DNA of 64,000 nt from Lathyrus oleraceus (Eukaryota > Streptophyta > Magnoliopsida > Fabales > Fabaceae), in assembly GCF_024323335.1 (NCBI RefSeq), contig NC_066585.1, positions 75,750,109 to 75,814,108 on the forward strand, written 5' to 3'. How positions within the stretch are numbered: position 1 is the stretch's first letter; every line of letters begins with the position of its first letter. Below, piece after piece: positions 1-10,369 of this stretch. The position numbers and the translations under genes were made by a program. The notes under the pieces are model-generated. The model searched no databases and had not been told where the DNA came from. It saw only the letters and a list, made by a program, of their open reading frames with translations.

Positions 1-2583
1 TTGGATACCTCAGCTTTTGATGGAGAGACGAAGCTACAGCACCTGCCTCATGAATCCAAGGGCGCCCCAATAGGCAGGAGTAGGCAGGACGAATGTTCAT
101 TACATAAAAGGTAGTGTTGAAAACCTGAGGCCCTATCTTGATAGGGAGAACAACTTCACCGTGGACAACACTCTTTGCACCATCGTAAGCCCGCACCACA
201 ATGTCACTAGGCTTCAGTTCAACGCTCTTGCAGTCAAGTTTCTCGAGCACGACTTTCGGTAACACATTCAAAGAAGAGCCATTATCGATCAGCACATGAG
301 ACAGGGTGATCCCTTTACACTCAATGGAGATATGCAGGGCCTTATTATGGTTGTTTCCCGCTGGTGTCAGATCAGCGTCGGAAAATCCTAGGCCATTGTC
401 AACAGCCAAGTGAGCCACATAATGTTCGAACTGATCGACGGATGTTTCCTGAGGCACATGAGCAGTCTTCAAGAATTTTATCAACGCATTGGCATGAGAT
501 TCAGAAGATAACAGCAATGATAGCATTGAGATCTTAGATGGGGTATGCCCCAACTGCTCTACAACATCAAAGTCACTCTTGCGAATGATTTTCAACACTT
601 CTTCCATTTCTCGTTTGGCAACGTCTTTAGTAGTATCTTCGACCGGTGTCTCTGACTGAGAAGGATTGACTGGTTCCTTTCCTCGAGTCTCAGAAGCTGG
701 GGTGAGATCTCTGGAGAGAAGATCCTTCCGCTTCGAGTAATTTTACTAGTCCCAACGATGTCATTAGGATTAGCAGAATCACCAACTTGCTTTACGCCAT
801 GGATATAAACCTCACCTCCATAATTCCACGGAATGGCCTTGCTTGAGGAGTACGGTATTGGGCCAGGTGCAGTAATGATCAGGGGAACTACCTTGGGCTC
901 AGCAATGATCTTCACAGGTACCCTGGGAGCGGTAATCTTAACCGGAACTTTGGACCTTGCAATCATAGATATTTCTTCAATAGGGTTTTCCGTTTTAGAA
1001 ACCCTTTCAAAGAGAATTGTACGGTCGTCCATCAACCGTTGAATGCCATTTTTCAATTTCAAACAGTCCTCGGGCCAAAGTGTGCAGAGATTGCAATCTT
1101 CAGTACAACCTGGAAATAAACCAGCTTGCAATAAATTCCGCTTTATGATCGGGAGAGGAGATGTTAAGTCCGCTACAGTAGTGATGAGAGAATCGTCATT
1201 GAGAGCATTAACAGCCTTGTCATGATTAGGCATAGGTGCATTGATGACATTAGGAGTCTCCGGAGGCTCGAACTCAATTTCCCCAGTATCGATCATGTCC
1301 TGAATCTTATTCTTCAACAGCCAACAATCATTTGTATCATGCCCGGGGCTATCGGAGTGATATGCACACCTGGCATTGGGATTGTAACGAGGCGAAGCAG
1401 TGTTGACATTTGCAGGAGGACCTCTGAGAGTGATTAGGTTTACCTTTAGCATACTTTGCAGTGCTTGTGCTAAAGTCATATTGAGCTTGGTAAACTGCCT
1501 TCTTGGTCTGTCTTGTCTTTGCTGGAAGTTTTGAGCTGGCGGGGCTGCGATCGTCACTGCTCCGATGGCATGGTCACCGATTTTCTTATTATGGTTCTTT
1601 TGACCATACACAGCATTCGATTCATTCTTCCCATGGTAGGACTTTTTACCGCTTGTAGAAGTAGCCGCCTGTAACTTTCCACTTCGAATGCCGCTCTCCA
1701 CCCGTTCACCTGTCAGTATAAGTTCAGTGAAACCTGATGAAGAACTCCCCAGTAGGTGGCTGTAGAATGGGCCAGTCAGGGTACCCATGAACAAGTCTAC
1801 TAATTCTCGGTCAGTCATAGGGGGTTTGACCCTGCCGGCCAAATCTCTCCATTTCTGGGCATACTCTTTGAAACTTTCTTTAGATCCCATAGCCATATTC
1901 TGCAACTGCAGCCGAGTAGGTGCTAATTCAGAATTGTACTGGTACTGCTTGTAGAAAGCCGTTGCTAAATCAGTCCAGGTGCGGATGTCAGAGCTCTCGA
2001 GCTGATAATACCATTCCAACTGAGTGCCAGACAGACTTTCTTGGAAGAAATGGATCCACAGTTTCTTGTCAGTGGTATGCGGCTGAATCTTTCTCACATA
2101 AGCCCTTAGATGCATCTGAGGACAAGACGCACCATCGTACTTAGTGAAAGTGGGGATTTTGAATTTGCGAGGAATGGTCACATCGGAGACCAGACCCAAA
2201 CTTTCGAAATCTAGACCAGGCGCCTTCTGACTCTCCATGGCTAGCATGCGTTCTTCCAGCAATTTGTATTTGTCATCTCTTGGAGAGTACTGCTCATTTT
2301 CATACTCTTCATCGTCATCCTCAGGGTTAGAGAAATCAGCATTCTCCTCCTCTGAATCATTCTCCGCCTCCTCTTCTGGACCGTTCGGGATTCCAAATTT
2401 GATTCCCGTAGCCTGTCCTTTACGCCTTCTTCCCGGGTTAATGAAACTCACAGCTTTCTTGTCCTTCTTCTTTTCGGCCAAAAGAGCCTTCAGTTCCTCC
2501 TGCCCCTTGGATAAGCTTAGCATCATCTCCTTGAATTGAGCATTCTGAGTCTGGAGATCTTTGACAGTTTGTTCGAGATCCAT
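1..2583 (-). pseudogene. gag-pro: Ogre-1 gag-protease, frameshifted, 3' end outside window
   Basis: Starting at ATG 2583, a 663-codon frame encodes an acidic, coiled N terminus, then a retrotransposon gag core at about residues 150-290 (WIHFFQESLSGTQLEWYY). A Cys/His knuckle CX2HX5HX4C begins at residue 406 and a second cluster CX3CX2CX6C at residue 493. This frame stops at 592, but the family's reading continues in another frame from about position 700. A run of four G at 699-702 on the plus strand is the likely one-base insertion. After the shift the sequence is open to position 1 and carries the protease. Its active-site triad reads Asp-Asn-Gly at 278-286 instead of the usual Asp-Thr/Ser-Gly, followed by SSLNVLP and the LGRPWIH segment at the window edge. 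Ogre-2 has the same architecture with DTG. Role: capsid and protein processing for the element. Confidence 0.85.
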
Positions 2584-2791
2584 TTTTCTGTTTAAGAGGC
2601 AGACCGTGAGAATATGGTCCTTTGGGATACCTGTTATGCAATGTTATGTTATGCGATGCAATGCATGAAATGTTTTCAAGGACTTTTGGAATTTAACTCT
2701 GCATAAATCCCCAACAAGAGGGAAATGTTTTATTGCTACTTTTTTTTGATCAATGTTCATTACAAAAGGAATAATAGTAAAAATACAAAGC
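2584..2791 (-). other. Spacer between Ogre-1 ORF1 and gag
   Basis: This 208-bp non-coding spacer contains irregular repeats of ATGTTATG/ATGCAATGC (2636-2670). These echo the octamer array upstream of ORF1. I see no ORF or structural signal in it. Confidence 0.5.
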
Positions 2792-4120
2792 TCAAGTCTC
2801 CCAGGGGCGACTTCTTTTCGGGCGAAGATATGCATTGAGTCTTCGTTCCTCATTAAGCTGACTGGTGAGCTCTAACACTTTCTTCCTTTCTGCATTGAAC
2901 TGAGCTTCGAAAGTATCTCTCTCTTCTCTCAACTGGGTCCAGGATCTTTTCAATTCCTCAACATCAGTAGGCATATCTGGATAAGGAATGATCTAGGAAG
3001 TAGCTCCTTCGGCCTCTGATTCAACAATCAATGGTCCGACTGTAAGATATGGCATGGCAAGTTCGTGAGCTCTGGCGCGTACCCATCTGAGATAAGGCTC
3101 CATAGGAATAGAATTTTTCTTTCCTAAATCGCTTCTTTTCACCATGCCCCAAGCTCGTACAAACCTTTGGCGGAGACCTTGAGAGTCATTGTCATAGTCA
3201 AACACTGTACCTTGAATAATCATTTTATGTGGACCATCTCTTCGAGCATGCCCAAACTGACATAGGGCTAAGGCAGGATTATAAGTAATACCTCCTCTTA
3301 TCCCCATGAGTGGTACATTAGGGAATTCTCCACAACGGTCGATGAGAGTGACGTTTTCTCTGAGATTGGAACACCAACGGATGTCTGAATGGGAGAGTGC
3401 CATTATCCTTTGAGACCATTTCAGATTTTGATCATTCTTCAAGACTGATCGAGGGAGGTGCGAAATAAACCACCTAGACAACAAAGGTACGCAGCACATG
3501 AGAGTCCCTTGCCTCTTCATAGTACGAGTGTGAAGGGAATGCAAGACATCTCCAAGCAAGGTAGGCACGGGATTATGAGTGAGGAATATCTTAATAGCAT
3601 TCACATCTATGAACTGGTCCGGATTAGGGAATAGCACCAAACCATAGATTAGCAATGCTAGAACATCTTCAAAAGCATGGACATTCATAACTTTTAGGAA
3701 TTCTCGGGCCTTACTTATCAGAAATTTGGCAAGTAAACCTTTAATTCCACTTCTTGTTACCCAATTGGTCTCAATATCAGATTTTGTCATGCATAAAGCT
3801 GCGGCAACTTCTTCAGACTTTGGCATCTTTTCTAGACCACTGAAAGGTATTTGGTCCAGGATAGGTATCCCGAGCAGCTGGGAGAATTCTTCTAATGTGG
3901 GTACCAACTGATAATCTGGGAAAGTGAAGCAATGATGTTTAGGATCGAAGAACTGGAATAGGACTCTCATCATATCTTCTTTGAAACCAGTGGTAACTAA
4001 GTTGAGAAGATGACCATGTTTCTTGTTGAACTGAGCATGATCGGGGAGTTCTGACACCAAATCCTTGAGTTGAGGAGAGATTGCTACAAGATTGATCCGG
4101 ATAGTCTTCCTGGAAGCCAT
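2792..4120 (-). pseudogene. Ogre-1 ORF1 (upstream ORF of unknown function) with internal TAG
   Basis: ATG at 4120 opens 375 codons ending in TAG at 2993-2995. The same frame then continues without further stops to 2792, giving about 442 codons if the TAG is a lesion. The protein is globular, with the motif PTLEEFSQLLGIPI near residue 75 and no transmembrane or nucleic-acid-binding motif that I recognise. It resembles the domain found in Ogre ORF1 proteins and related plant transposon-linked proteins. The last 60 codons are strongly coiled-coil (ELKRSWTQLREERDTFEAQF). The position between leader and gag is the defining Ogre layout. Its role in the life cycle is unknown. A C-to-T change of a CAG codon would explain the stop. 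Confidence 0.78.
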
Positions 4121-4801
4121 AACCTGTTCAACAGAGCAAAGCTAAATTCCTAAGTCCTTGAAATGGTTAGTATGATGATGTTATGATGTTATGATGTTAT
4201 GATGTTATGATGTTATGATGTTATGCAAGCACAAGCATGTCACACAACAATTATTCTTAGGTTTTAGGGCTTGCATGAGTTCCACAGGTGAATACCCTCC
4301 CCACTGAAGTTTGGTTGGTTCAACCTGTCCTAGAATAGTAACCGGGTTCTAGAAGGATCTCAAATCATTGACCTTTCTTTAAGTCCACTTCAGTGCAACA
4401 CCAAGTGGTTGACCGAAGCTTCCCTAAAGTCCAATCTCAAAGAGTGTAGTATCGAGTATCAACCCACCTCAGTCGGAACCGAAGCCAGTTATCTCACTAC
4501 TTTCTAATGGCTAGGATGAGTCAATTAGGGTTCTAAAGGTCTGGTTAATGCTTTAATGACACCACGCGGAAGCCAAATTTTTCCTCAGGTAACGTGAGGA
4601 ACATCAGGACAACCAAAGTATCACATTAACCGTAGCCATCATTTTAACCATTCCAGTATACGCCGGATAGTCGCGATGATCTATTGCTACTTACCTAGGT
4701 ACACTAGATCCGGGTGTAGGATCTTTCACTCAAACAATCCCTTAAAGAAAAGGAACAATTTAAAACATAAATGACTTTTTAAGGTGGACCTCTCTTTATG
4801 A
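4121..4801 (-). other. Ogre-1 untranslated leader
   Basis: This is the region between the primer-binding site and ORF1. It has no credible ORF. It holds a tandem octamer array at about 4168-4223 (units ATGATGTT, roughly six copies). The rest is unique-looking sequence. Packaging and dimerisation signals would be expected here by analogy, but none is recognisable. Confidence 0.6.
4168..4223. repeat. ATGATGTT octamer array
   Basis: About six to seven consecutive, nearly perfect copies of an 8-bp unit lie just upstream of ORF1 in the Ogre-1 leader. Confidence 0.85.
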
Positions 4802-4819
4802 TCCCCAGCAGAGTCGCCA
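4802..4819 (-). other. Ogre-1 primer-binding site
   Basis: On the minus strand this reads TGGCGACTCTGCTGGGGA, beginning with TGG (complement of tRNA CCA) a few bases after the LTR end. Ogre elements are reported to use a tRNA-Arg primer. I infer the same here but cannot align a tRNA. Confidence 0.75.
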
Positions 4820-6044
4820 GTTCTGTCATACGGTGAACTGGACCTTATTGGATTTGTAATCGCAATGTCGCGGTTAGCCAGAGTCGCCACCGACTTTTCT
4901 TTTATCCCTTAAGGAAAGGCGGAAAAGAACAGGAAAGACCTTATTTCAGATTCTTAGGTTCGGGAGGTACTTTATACAAAGGGAAGGGGTAAGCACCCTT
5001 TGTATCCATGGTTATCCATGGGCTCTTAATTGCTCAATCATTCATGTTTTCTAGTTTGAAAAAGGCGGTTGAGAACTGTGTGAAAAATGTTTTGAAAATG
5101 AGAATTTAACTTTGTAATGATTCTTGCATGAATGTATACAAAGTGGTTATCTCGTTTGGTTTTTCGAAGGTAGTTTAGAAAAACATAACTCGGCAATGAT
5201 CCTAGTGCGGATGTATGCTAAGTGGTGATTTTCCAAAAAAAGATGTTTGAAAGATGTGAGGTGTGAAAAGCATTTTTTTGTTATGAATGAGCAATTAAGG
5301 TTATACCTGTCCGAGGTCTTTCCGGGCATTTCCTATCCTTATGAGGGTAAAACTGTCTTTACTATTGAGAAGTAAGTAGTTTTATCCTGGGGATGTAGGA
5401 GGGTCATCGTAGGGTCATCGATAGGTCATTGAAGGCAACAGTTGGGAGGATACCTTAGCATTCGAAGGGACTATCATCATTTAATCGTAGGCTACACCGA
5501 AGGGTCGTCAAGGGACAAAATCGTAATTCCGAAGGCAACGTCCGAGGGACTATGATGATTTTACCGAAGGGTCTTTGCTAAGGATATCCCCATATTCGCG
5601 GGACATGACCGTAATATCGAAATTGTGGGGTAATAAAGAGAGGTCCGATATCATTTATTTAAAGTCCATGTTTTAAGTTCATTAGGTAATTATGGTGATA
5701 CCGCATTAAATCGATACATTAAAATCAACACATTAAGGATCACTACATTAAAATTAATTAGGCAATCAATATGAATCTTCACATTAAAGTGAAACAATTT
5801 AGAATCCATCTCCATGAAAGTTTCCCATGCATAAAGCGGAGTACCTAGCCGGCTATTTCTTCGGAAGCATGCTAGCCTTTACACCATGAACACACGGATT
5901 AAAGCATCGAGATAAAATATAATTGGAAATTGCACCATAAGATAAATATAACAGCCAGGAATTTAAGCCAAATAATGCAGGATTATCATCAGGTAAACAT
6001 GAAATGGGCAACAAAAGGGCAAAGCAGCCCCTGGCCTGGTCGCC

Positions 6045-6120
6045 TCTGCTTCGCCTAGCGAAGGCTCAGCGAAGGCTCGCTGCGGGCTCGCCTAGCGAGG
6101 AGCTAGCGAGCGGCCACGGG
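6045..6120. repeat. CGCCTAGCG hairpin cluster, first block
   Basis: Inverted repeats CTTCGC-CTA-GCGAAG and CTCGC-CTA-GCGAG occur with partial copies between them. The stems differ (T-A versus C-G) but remain complementary. The cluster is GC-rich in an otherwise AT-rich LTR. Confidence 0.8.
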
Positions 6121-6287
6121 TTTGAAATTTGAGAACATTAGGACCTCAACCTGCAGCATGGCTTATGGCATCCAACACATAATTATATGGTTCAGTTTCA
6201 CAATATTCAAGCACATTTAAATTCTCATGCAAAACTCCAAAATATTTATGAATTCAATTATAATATCCTCCACAAATTACGAACATG

Positions 6288-6450
6288 AAGTGATACCATA
6301 TGCCAAATGAGAGTACAAAACGATATCATATGCAAATTAAGACACTAAAGTGGTACCACATGCAAAATAAGGACACAAAGTGATAATCATATGTAGATTA
6401 AGACCCTAAAGTGATATCATATGCCAATTAAGAAACTAAAGCGATAATAG
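6288..6450. repeat. 30-bp degenerate tandem array in Ogre-1 LTR
   Basis: About six units begin near 6291, 6321, 6351, 6381, 6412 and 6441. Each has a palindromic pair such as GATATC or GGTACC followed by CATATG or CACATG, then AAATTAAGACACTAAAG-type sequence. Confidence 0.8.
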
Positions 6451-6674
6451 TGATGCAAACCTGTTTGCAAATCGAGTTGCAACCTTGAATTGGTGAGCCG
6501 GATTGAGTTGGGCGGCGGTAGCTTCGGAGCGGGCAAGCGGCCTTCAGGGTTTCCGCCTTCCGAACTCTTTGGATCAGCAGGGTTTCGGTGCTAGGGTTTC
6601 CTCCGGTCTCTGTGTGAGTGTCTCCGTGTGGGTGAGTCCGTCTCTGTGTGTTCTTTTTCGTGGCAGAAGAGCAT

Positions 6675-6684
6675 GTATTTATAG
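6675..6684 (-). promoter_or_regulatory. TATA box of Ogre-1 LTR
   Basis: CTATAAATAC on the minus strand, about 335 bp inside the LTR. It fits the plant TATA consensus. Confidence 0.6.
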
Positions 6685-6739
6685 TAGTGGCAATGGTGAC
6701 CTAATGGGCTTAAAATGAGGTCCAAAATTTCAAATTCTC

Positions 6740-6880
6740 GCAAGCTTCGCTAGGCGAAGGAATTGCTCGCCTAGCGAGCAAACTAGGTCTGGGCTTTTTT
6801 GCTGGATCTGGTGCTTCGCTGGGCGAGGGACATGATGAAATGTTCGCTAGGCGAAGGAGCTGCTCGCCTAGCGAGCAAGC
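6740..6880. repeat. CGCCTAGCG hairpin cluster, second block
   Basis: Two pairs of CTTCGC-TAG-GCGAAG (or TTCGC-TAG-GCGAA) followed by GCTCGC-CTA-GCGAGC lie near 6743-6780 and 6842-6880, with a degenerate copy near 6822. This block is in the U3 part, just upstream of the TATA box in element orientation. Confidence 0.8.
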
Positions 6881-7015
6881 TGTTTTGGGCCGCCTGTGGG
6901 TTGGGCCTGTTATGAGTGGGCTTTTGGTCCATTTGATATCAGTGCCTTGCAGAACAAGTCAGAGGGTCTTGGAAAATGCTTTGTAATATCAACGGGCAAA
7001 TTTTGGGGTATGACA

Positions 7016-7656
7016 CAGGTCTAAGGCAATTCTTGAAGTTATATACTCTGATGTATGTGGTACTCTCTAGGTGGATTCGATTGGAGGAAACAAATAATTT
7101 GTTACATTCATATATGATTTCAGTCGAAAACTATGATCTTACCTGATCAAGAAGAAAAGTGAAGTGATCGTGGTATTTGTCAAGTTTAAACCTATGGTCG
7201 AAAGACAGAGCGGTTGAAAGATCAAGATTTTGAGAACTGGTGGTGGTGGAAAATATGTGTCGAAAGACTTCGATGCATTATGTGTGAAAGAAGGGATTGT
7301 GCATGAGGTGGTGCCCCCCTACACTCCACAACATAATGGAGTCGTGAAAAGGAAGAGTAGAACCATCATGAATATGGTTAGAAGTATGTTGAAAGGCAAG
7401 CATCTACCCAAAGAATTATGGGGAGAAGTTATGTCGACTACGACATATATCCTGAACAGATGTCTGACGAAGAAGCTAGGAGGAATCACACCAGAAGAAT
7501 GTTGGTCTGGTGTCAAGCCTAACTTGAGTCATCTAAGGGTGTTTGGATCTATAACACATAGACATGTGCCAAATCAATTGAGAAGAAAACTTGATGACAA
7601 GTCGAGTCAGATGATCCTAATAGGATATCATTTGACTAGAGGATACAAGTTGTTCG
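7016..7656 (+). pseudogene. Copia D1 integrase fragment (left part)
   Basis: Plus-strand Ty1-copia integrase. The N-terminal part (7016-7230) is littered with stops. From 7230 it is open and carries the core domain (the active-site Asp region is now GGGGKYVSKDF, then PQHNGVVKRKSRTIMN and WGEVMSTTTYILN) up to GYKLF at 7656. There copia A has inserted. The open frame beyond 7656 is artefactual because it reads into A's LTR. The coding sense resumes at 31387 after the duplicated GTTCG, as the continuation of the same protein. The left end was cut by Ogre-1. Role when active: integration of cDNA. The catalytic Glu of the NGV-ER motif is Lys here, so this copy is dead. Confidence 0.88.
7652..7656. 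repeat. Target-site duplication of A, left copy (GTTCG)
   Basis: Perfect match to 31382-31386, directly outside the two ends of element A. Confidence 0.93.
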
Positions 7657-7884
7657 TGAAGAAGAATAGCGATCCAAAACACATCAGAAATTAAAATTTT
7701 CTCCTTTAGTGATCCTTACGAATGGGCATGATTAGTGATAGAATCGTTACCTCTTGGGGCGATTGAAACCTTTGATGCATATCTAAGGAGTGATCACGAA
7801 CGTTGAATGGTGACAACTCCTCTACTCAGTCCACACGAACGAAATCCTTCAATCTCAGTGTTAGCTGCTACGAATGAAGGCTTT

Positions 7885-7888
<4 letters not shown>

Positions 7889-7916
<28 letters not shown>
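7889..7916. repeat. (GA)n microsatellite
   Basis: About 14 GA units. The matching tract is longer in the other two LTR copies (30243-30281 and 44235-44293). Confidence 0.9.
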
Positions 7917-7921
<5 letters not shown>

Positions 7922-7951
7922 TTTTCAACTGCAAAAATGCTTCTGCACAAG

Positions 7952-7969
7952 GGTTCTATTTATAGAACC
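7952..7969 (-). promoter_or_regulatory. TATA box inside a palindrome, A-family LTR
   Basis: GGTTCTAT-TT-ATAGAACC on the plus strand: an 8-bp perfect inverted repeat whose centre gives CTATAAATAG on the coding strand. The other two LTR copies keep the TATA core but have lost part of the stem. Confidence 0.55.
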
Positions 7970-8040
7970 ACTTGTGTGGGCTGCAAGCTAAAAAGTCCAC
8001 TTAAGCTTATGTGGCCCATATCTTATGATATGCCAAAATC

Positions 8041-8140
8041 ACTTAAGTGCGTGGTACCTTACCATATTTCGTATTTTACTTAAGTACACCGTACCTTACG
8101 ATGTTCTACAATTCACTTAAGTGCACCGTACCTTACGGTT
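8041..8140. repeat. 37-bp tandem repeat in A-family LTR
   Basis: ACTTAAGT recurs at 8041, 8078 and 8115, each followed about 10 bp later by GTACCTTAC. A partial fourth copy lies near 7999. Confidence 0.8.
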
Positions 8141-9006
8141 TTCTTTATTTACTCTATCTCACATCAATTCGTACTTTTGTGTGTGACCCTGTAGGTTTTC
8201 GCGAAATTAGCAATTATATTAAATCACGTATTTAACATAATAAATAGTGAGTGGTATATAGCAACACATCACTACTACCCAAGACACGAAAATTTCATGT
8301 GATCTAAAAAATCCTTTTGTGATAATACTTATGTGTATAATTACCCTTTTCCCCTATGTCTATATTGAACACAAGGCATAGACCGTGTCATCCTTGTCTA
8401 GTTCAATATTGGGCTCGTAGATATTTATCCTGTTACGCAGGATGGACAAATTCCATCTAGGTCACTCATGTCCCTCATCATGCCTTATGGAGTACCCATC
8501 AATTGTCTTTATGGTCATCCAGTTACGGACAATGTTTGATCAACAATAAAGCACTCGACTCTACATCAAAGGTTCATACTGGTTTCAGATCGAAGGGTGG
8601 TATACACCACTATCACCATGAGAATAACTTATGACACTTTGCATAATATTCTATATGGTATTCTCATGGCGGGTCAATCCAGTATAAATATTACTCATAA
8701 TATTCATACATATGTTTAAGACTTGATAACTCCTTATCCATGATCCATGAGATGTGATCATCAGTCTATATACATAATAGTCTTAATGCTTTAATGTTAT
8801 TCCACTTCACAACAAAGCTCGACTACGGATACTTTAAGAATAGTGTCCTTATGTTTAATGGGATCTCATGATTAAGTCACACTTGATACATCAAACGGAC
8901 TAGCTATTCTAGGGACTTTACTAAACAAGCATAATAAAGAAAAAGCCTTTAATAAATAATTCAATACAAGTACCAAAAGTATTGGCCTCCAGGGCTTACA
9001 CCAACA

Positions 9007-10364
9007 ATCTCCACTAGCGCTAGAGCCAATCAGGCATACCCCTAATGCCCATAGATCTAGTATGGCCATCATGCCTCTGCTGCACAAGAGACTTTGTTAG
9101 CGGGTCAACAATATTGTCAAGTGTAGGTACTCTGAATATTTTCACATCTCCTCTATCTATTATCTCTCGAATGAGGTGATAACGCCTAAGTATGTGTTTG
9201 GATTGTTGGTGAGATCTAGGCTTCTTATCTTATGCTATAGCATCATTGTTATCACAATAGAGATCAATGGGATCCACAATGCTAGGAACTATGCCAAATT
9301 CACTAATGAACTTTTTGATCCAAACAGCTTCCTTTACTGCACTTGAGGCATCAATATACTCGGCCCCGATTGTAGAATCAGCAATTGTATCTTTCTTTGA
9401 ACTTTTCCAACTCACAACGCCACCGTTTTAGCAAAAAACATAACCAGATTGCGATCTAAAGTCATCCTTATCTGTCTGGAAGCTAGCATCGGTGTACCCA
9501 ATTACAACAAGCTTTTCCTAACCTCCATATATCAAGAATGAGTTCTTAGTCCTTCTCAAATACTTAAGGATATTCTTGACAGCTATCCAATGAGCATCAT
9601 CGGGATTAGATTGGTACCTACTCGTTGCAATTAAAGCATACGAGATATTTGGTCGAGTACATAACATGGCATACATGATAGATCCTATTGCAGATGCATA
9701 TGGAATCTTATTCATGCGACCCCTTTCTTCCTTAGTTGAAGGGGATTGTGTTTTTGATAGACACGTGACGTGTTGCATAGGTATGAATCCTTTCTTGGAA
9801 TCATGCATATTAAAGCGTCTCAGCACTTTGTCTATGGATGTACTCTGACTTAGGCCAAGCAGTTTTTGTGATCTATCTCTATAGATCCTGATTCCTAATA
9901 TATAGATTATTTCACCTAGGTCCTTCATAGAAAAGCATTTCCCCAACCAAGACTTTACTTGTTGTAGGGTAGGGACATCGCTTCCAATGAGTAATATGTC
10001 ATCTACATATAATACCAGGAAGATGATCATGCTCCTACTAACCTTCTTGTAGACACAAGGCTCGTCTTCATTCTTGATGAATCCATATTGTTTTACTGTT
10101 TCATCAAAACGAAGGTTCCAACTTCTGGAAGCTTGCTTCAATCCATAGATTGATCTTTGTAACTTACATATCTTTTGGGCTTCTTCTAGTATGTCAAATA
10201 CTTCAGGTTGTGTCATGTACACATCCTCAAGAAGATTCCCATTAAGGAAAGCAGTTTTGACATCCATCTTCCATATTTCATAATCATGATATGCAGCGAT
10301 AGCAAGTAAAATCCGAACAGATTTAAGCATTACAATTGGTGAAAAGGTTTCATCATAGTCAACC
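9007..10364 (-). pseudogene. pol: Element A RNase H and C-terminal RT
   Basis: Directly before the LTR is a polypurine-like tract AGTGGAGAT (9007-9015, minus). RNase H is split: 9230-9415 encodes GAEYIDASSAVKEAVWIKKF and the YCDN motif. The RT part (9518-10364) has MDVKTAFLNG, IYGLKQASRSWN, the catalytic YVDD near 10000, and the copia thumb region. Stops separate the pieces near 9420 and 9517. The RT N terminus is on the other side of insertion B and joins in frame at IHGVDYDETF. Any reading beyond 10364 runs into B's LTR and is not part of this protein. Confidence 0.9.
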
Positions 10365-10369
10365 CCATG
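10365..10369. repeat. Target-site duplication of B, left copy (CCATG)
   Basis: Perfect match to 17429-17433. Confidence 0.93.

Larger units (their letters stand above)
1..7015 (-). mobile_element. Ogre-1: 5' half of an Ogre/Tat Ty3-gypsy element
   Basis: Reading on the minus strand, the order is LTR (7015-4824), primer-binding site, leader, ORF1, gag and protease, with the element running off the window start inside the protease. An ORF upstream of gag and a PBS beginning TGGCGACTCTGCTGGGGA are features I associate with Ogre elements of legumes. The LTR tips are the inverted pair TGTCATAC/GTATGACA. The element sits in the integrase region of copia D1: D1 coding sequence begins directly at 7016. 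The flank at 7016-7020 (CAGGT) should be one copy of the target-site duplication, but the other copy is outside the window. One frameshift and one stop show that this copy is no longer coding-intact. Confidence 0.88.
4824..7015 (-). repeat. Ogre-1 5' LTR (2192 bp)
   Basis: The LTR is bounded by TGTCATAC at 7015 (minus) and GTATGACA at 4824, directly before the PBS. A TATA box CTATAAATAC (minus) lies at 6675-6684, placing U3 in roughly the first 350 bp and leaving a long R/U5. The inner end holds a stretch (about 4860-5030) whose wording (GTCGCCACCG, GGTTCGGGAG, AAGGGAAGG, AGCACCC) recurs at the matching end of the Ogre-2 LTR. It also contains a 30-bp degenerate tandem array (6288-6450) and clusters of CGCCTAGCG-type hairpins (6045-6120, 6740-6880). 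No gene is present. Confidence 0.85.
7657..9006 (-). repeat. Element A 3' LTR (1350 bp)
   Basis: Begins TGTTGGTGTAAGCC at 9006 (minus) and ends TTCTTCA at 7657. The same sequence recurs at 30011-31381 and 44002-45394. It contains a (GA)n tract at 7889-7916, a TATA box embedded in a near-palindrome at 7952-7969, and three 37-bp tandem units at 8041-8140. Confidence 0.92.

Noticed and set aside
7230..7694. 154-codon ORF taken as a complete protein
   Set aside because: Its last 12 or so codons read into the LTR of element A; the true D1 reading stops at the insertion at 7656 and resumes at 31387.
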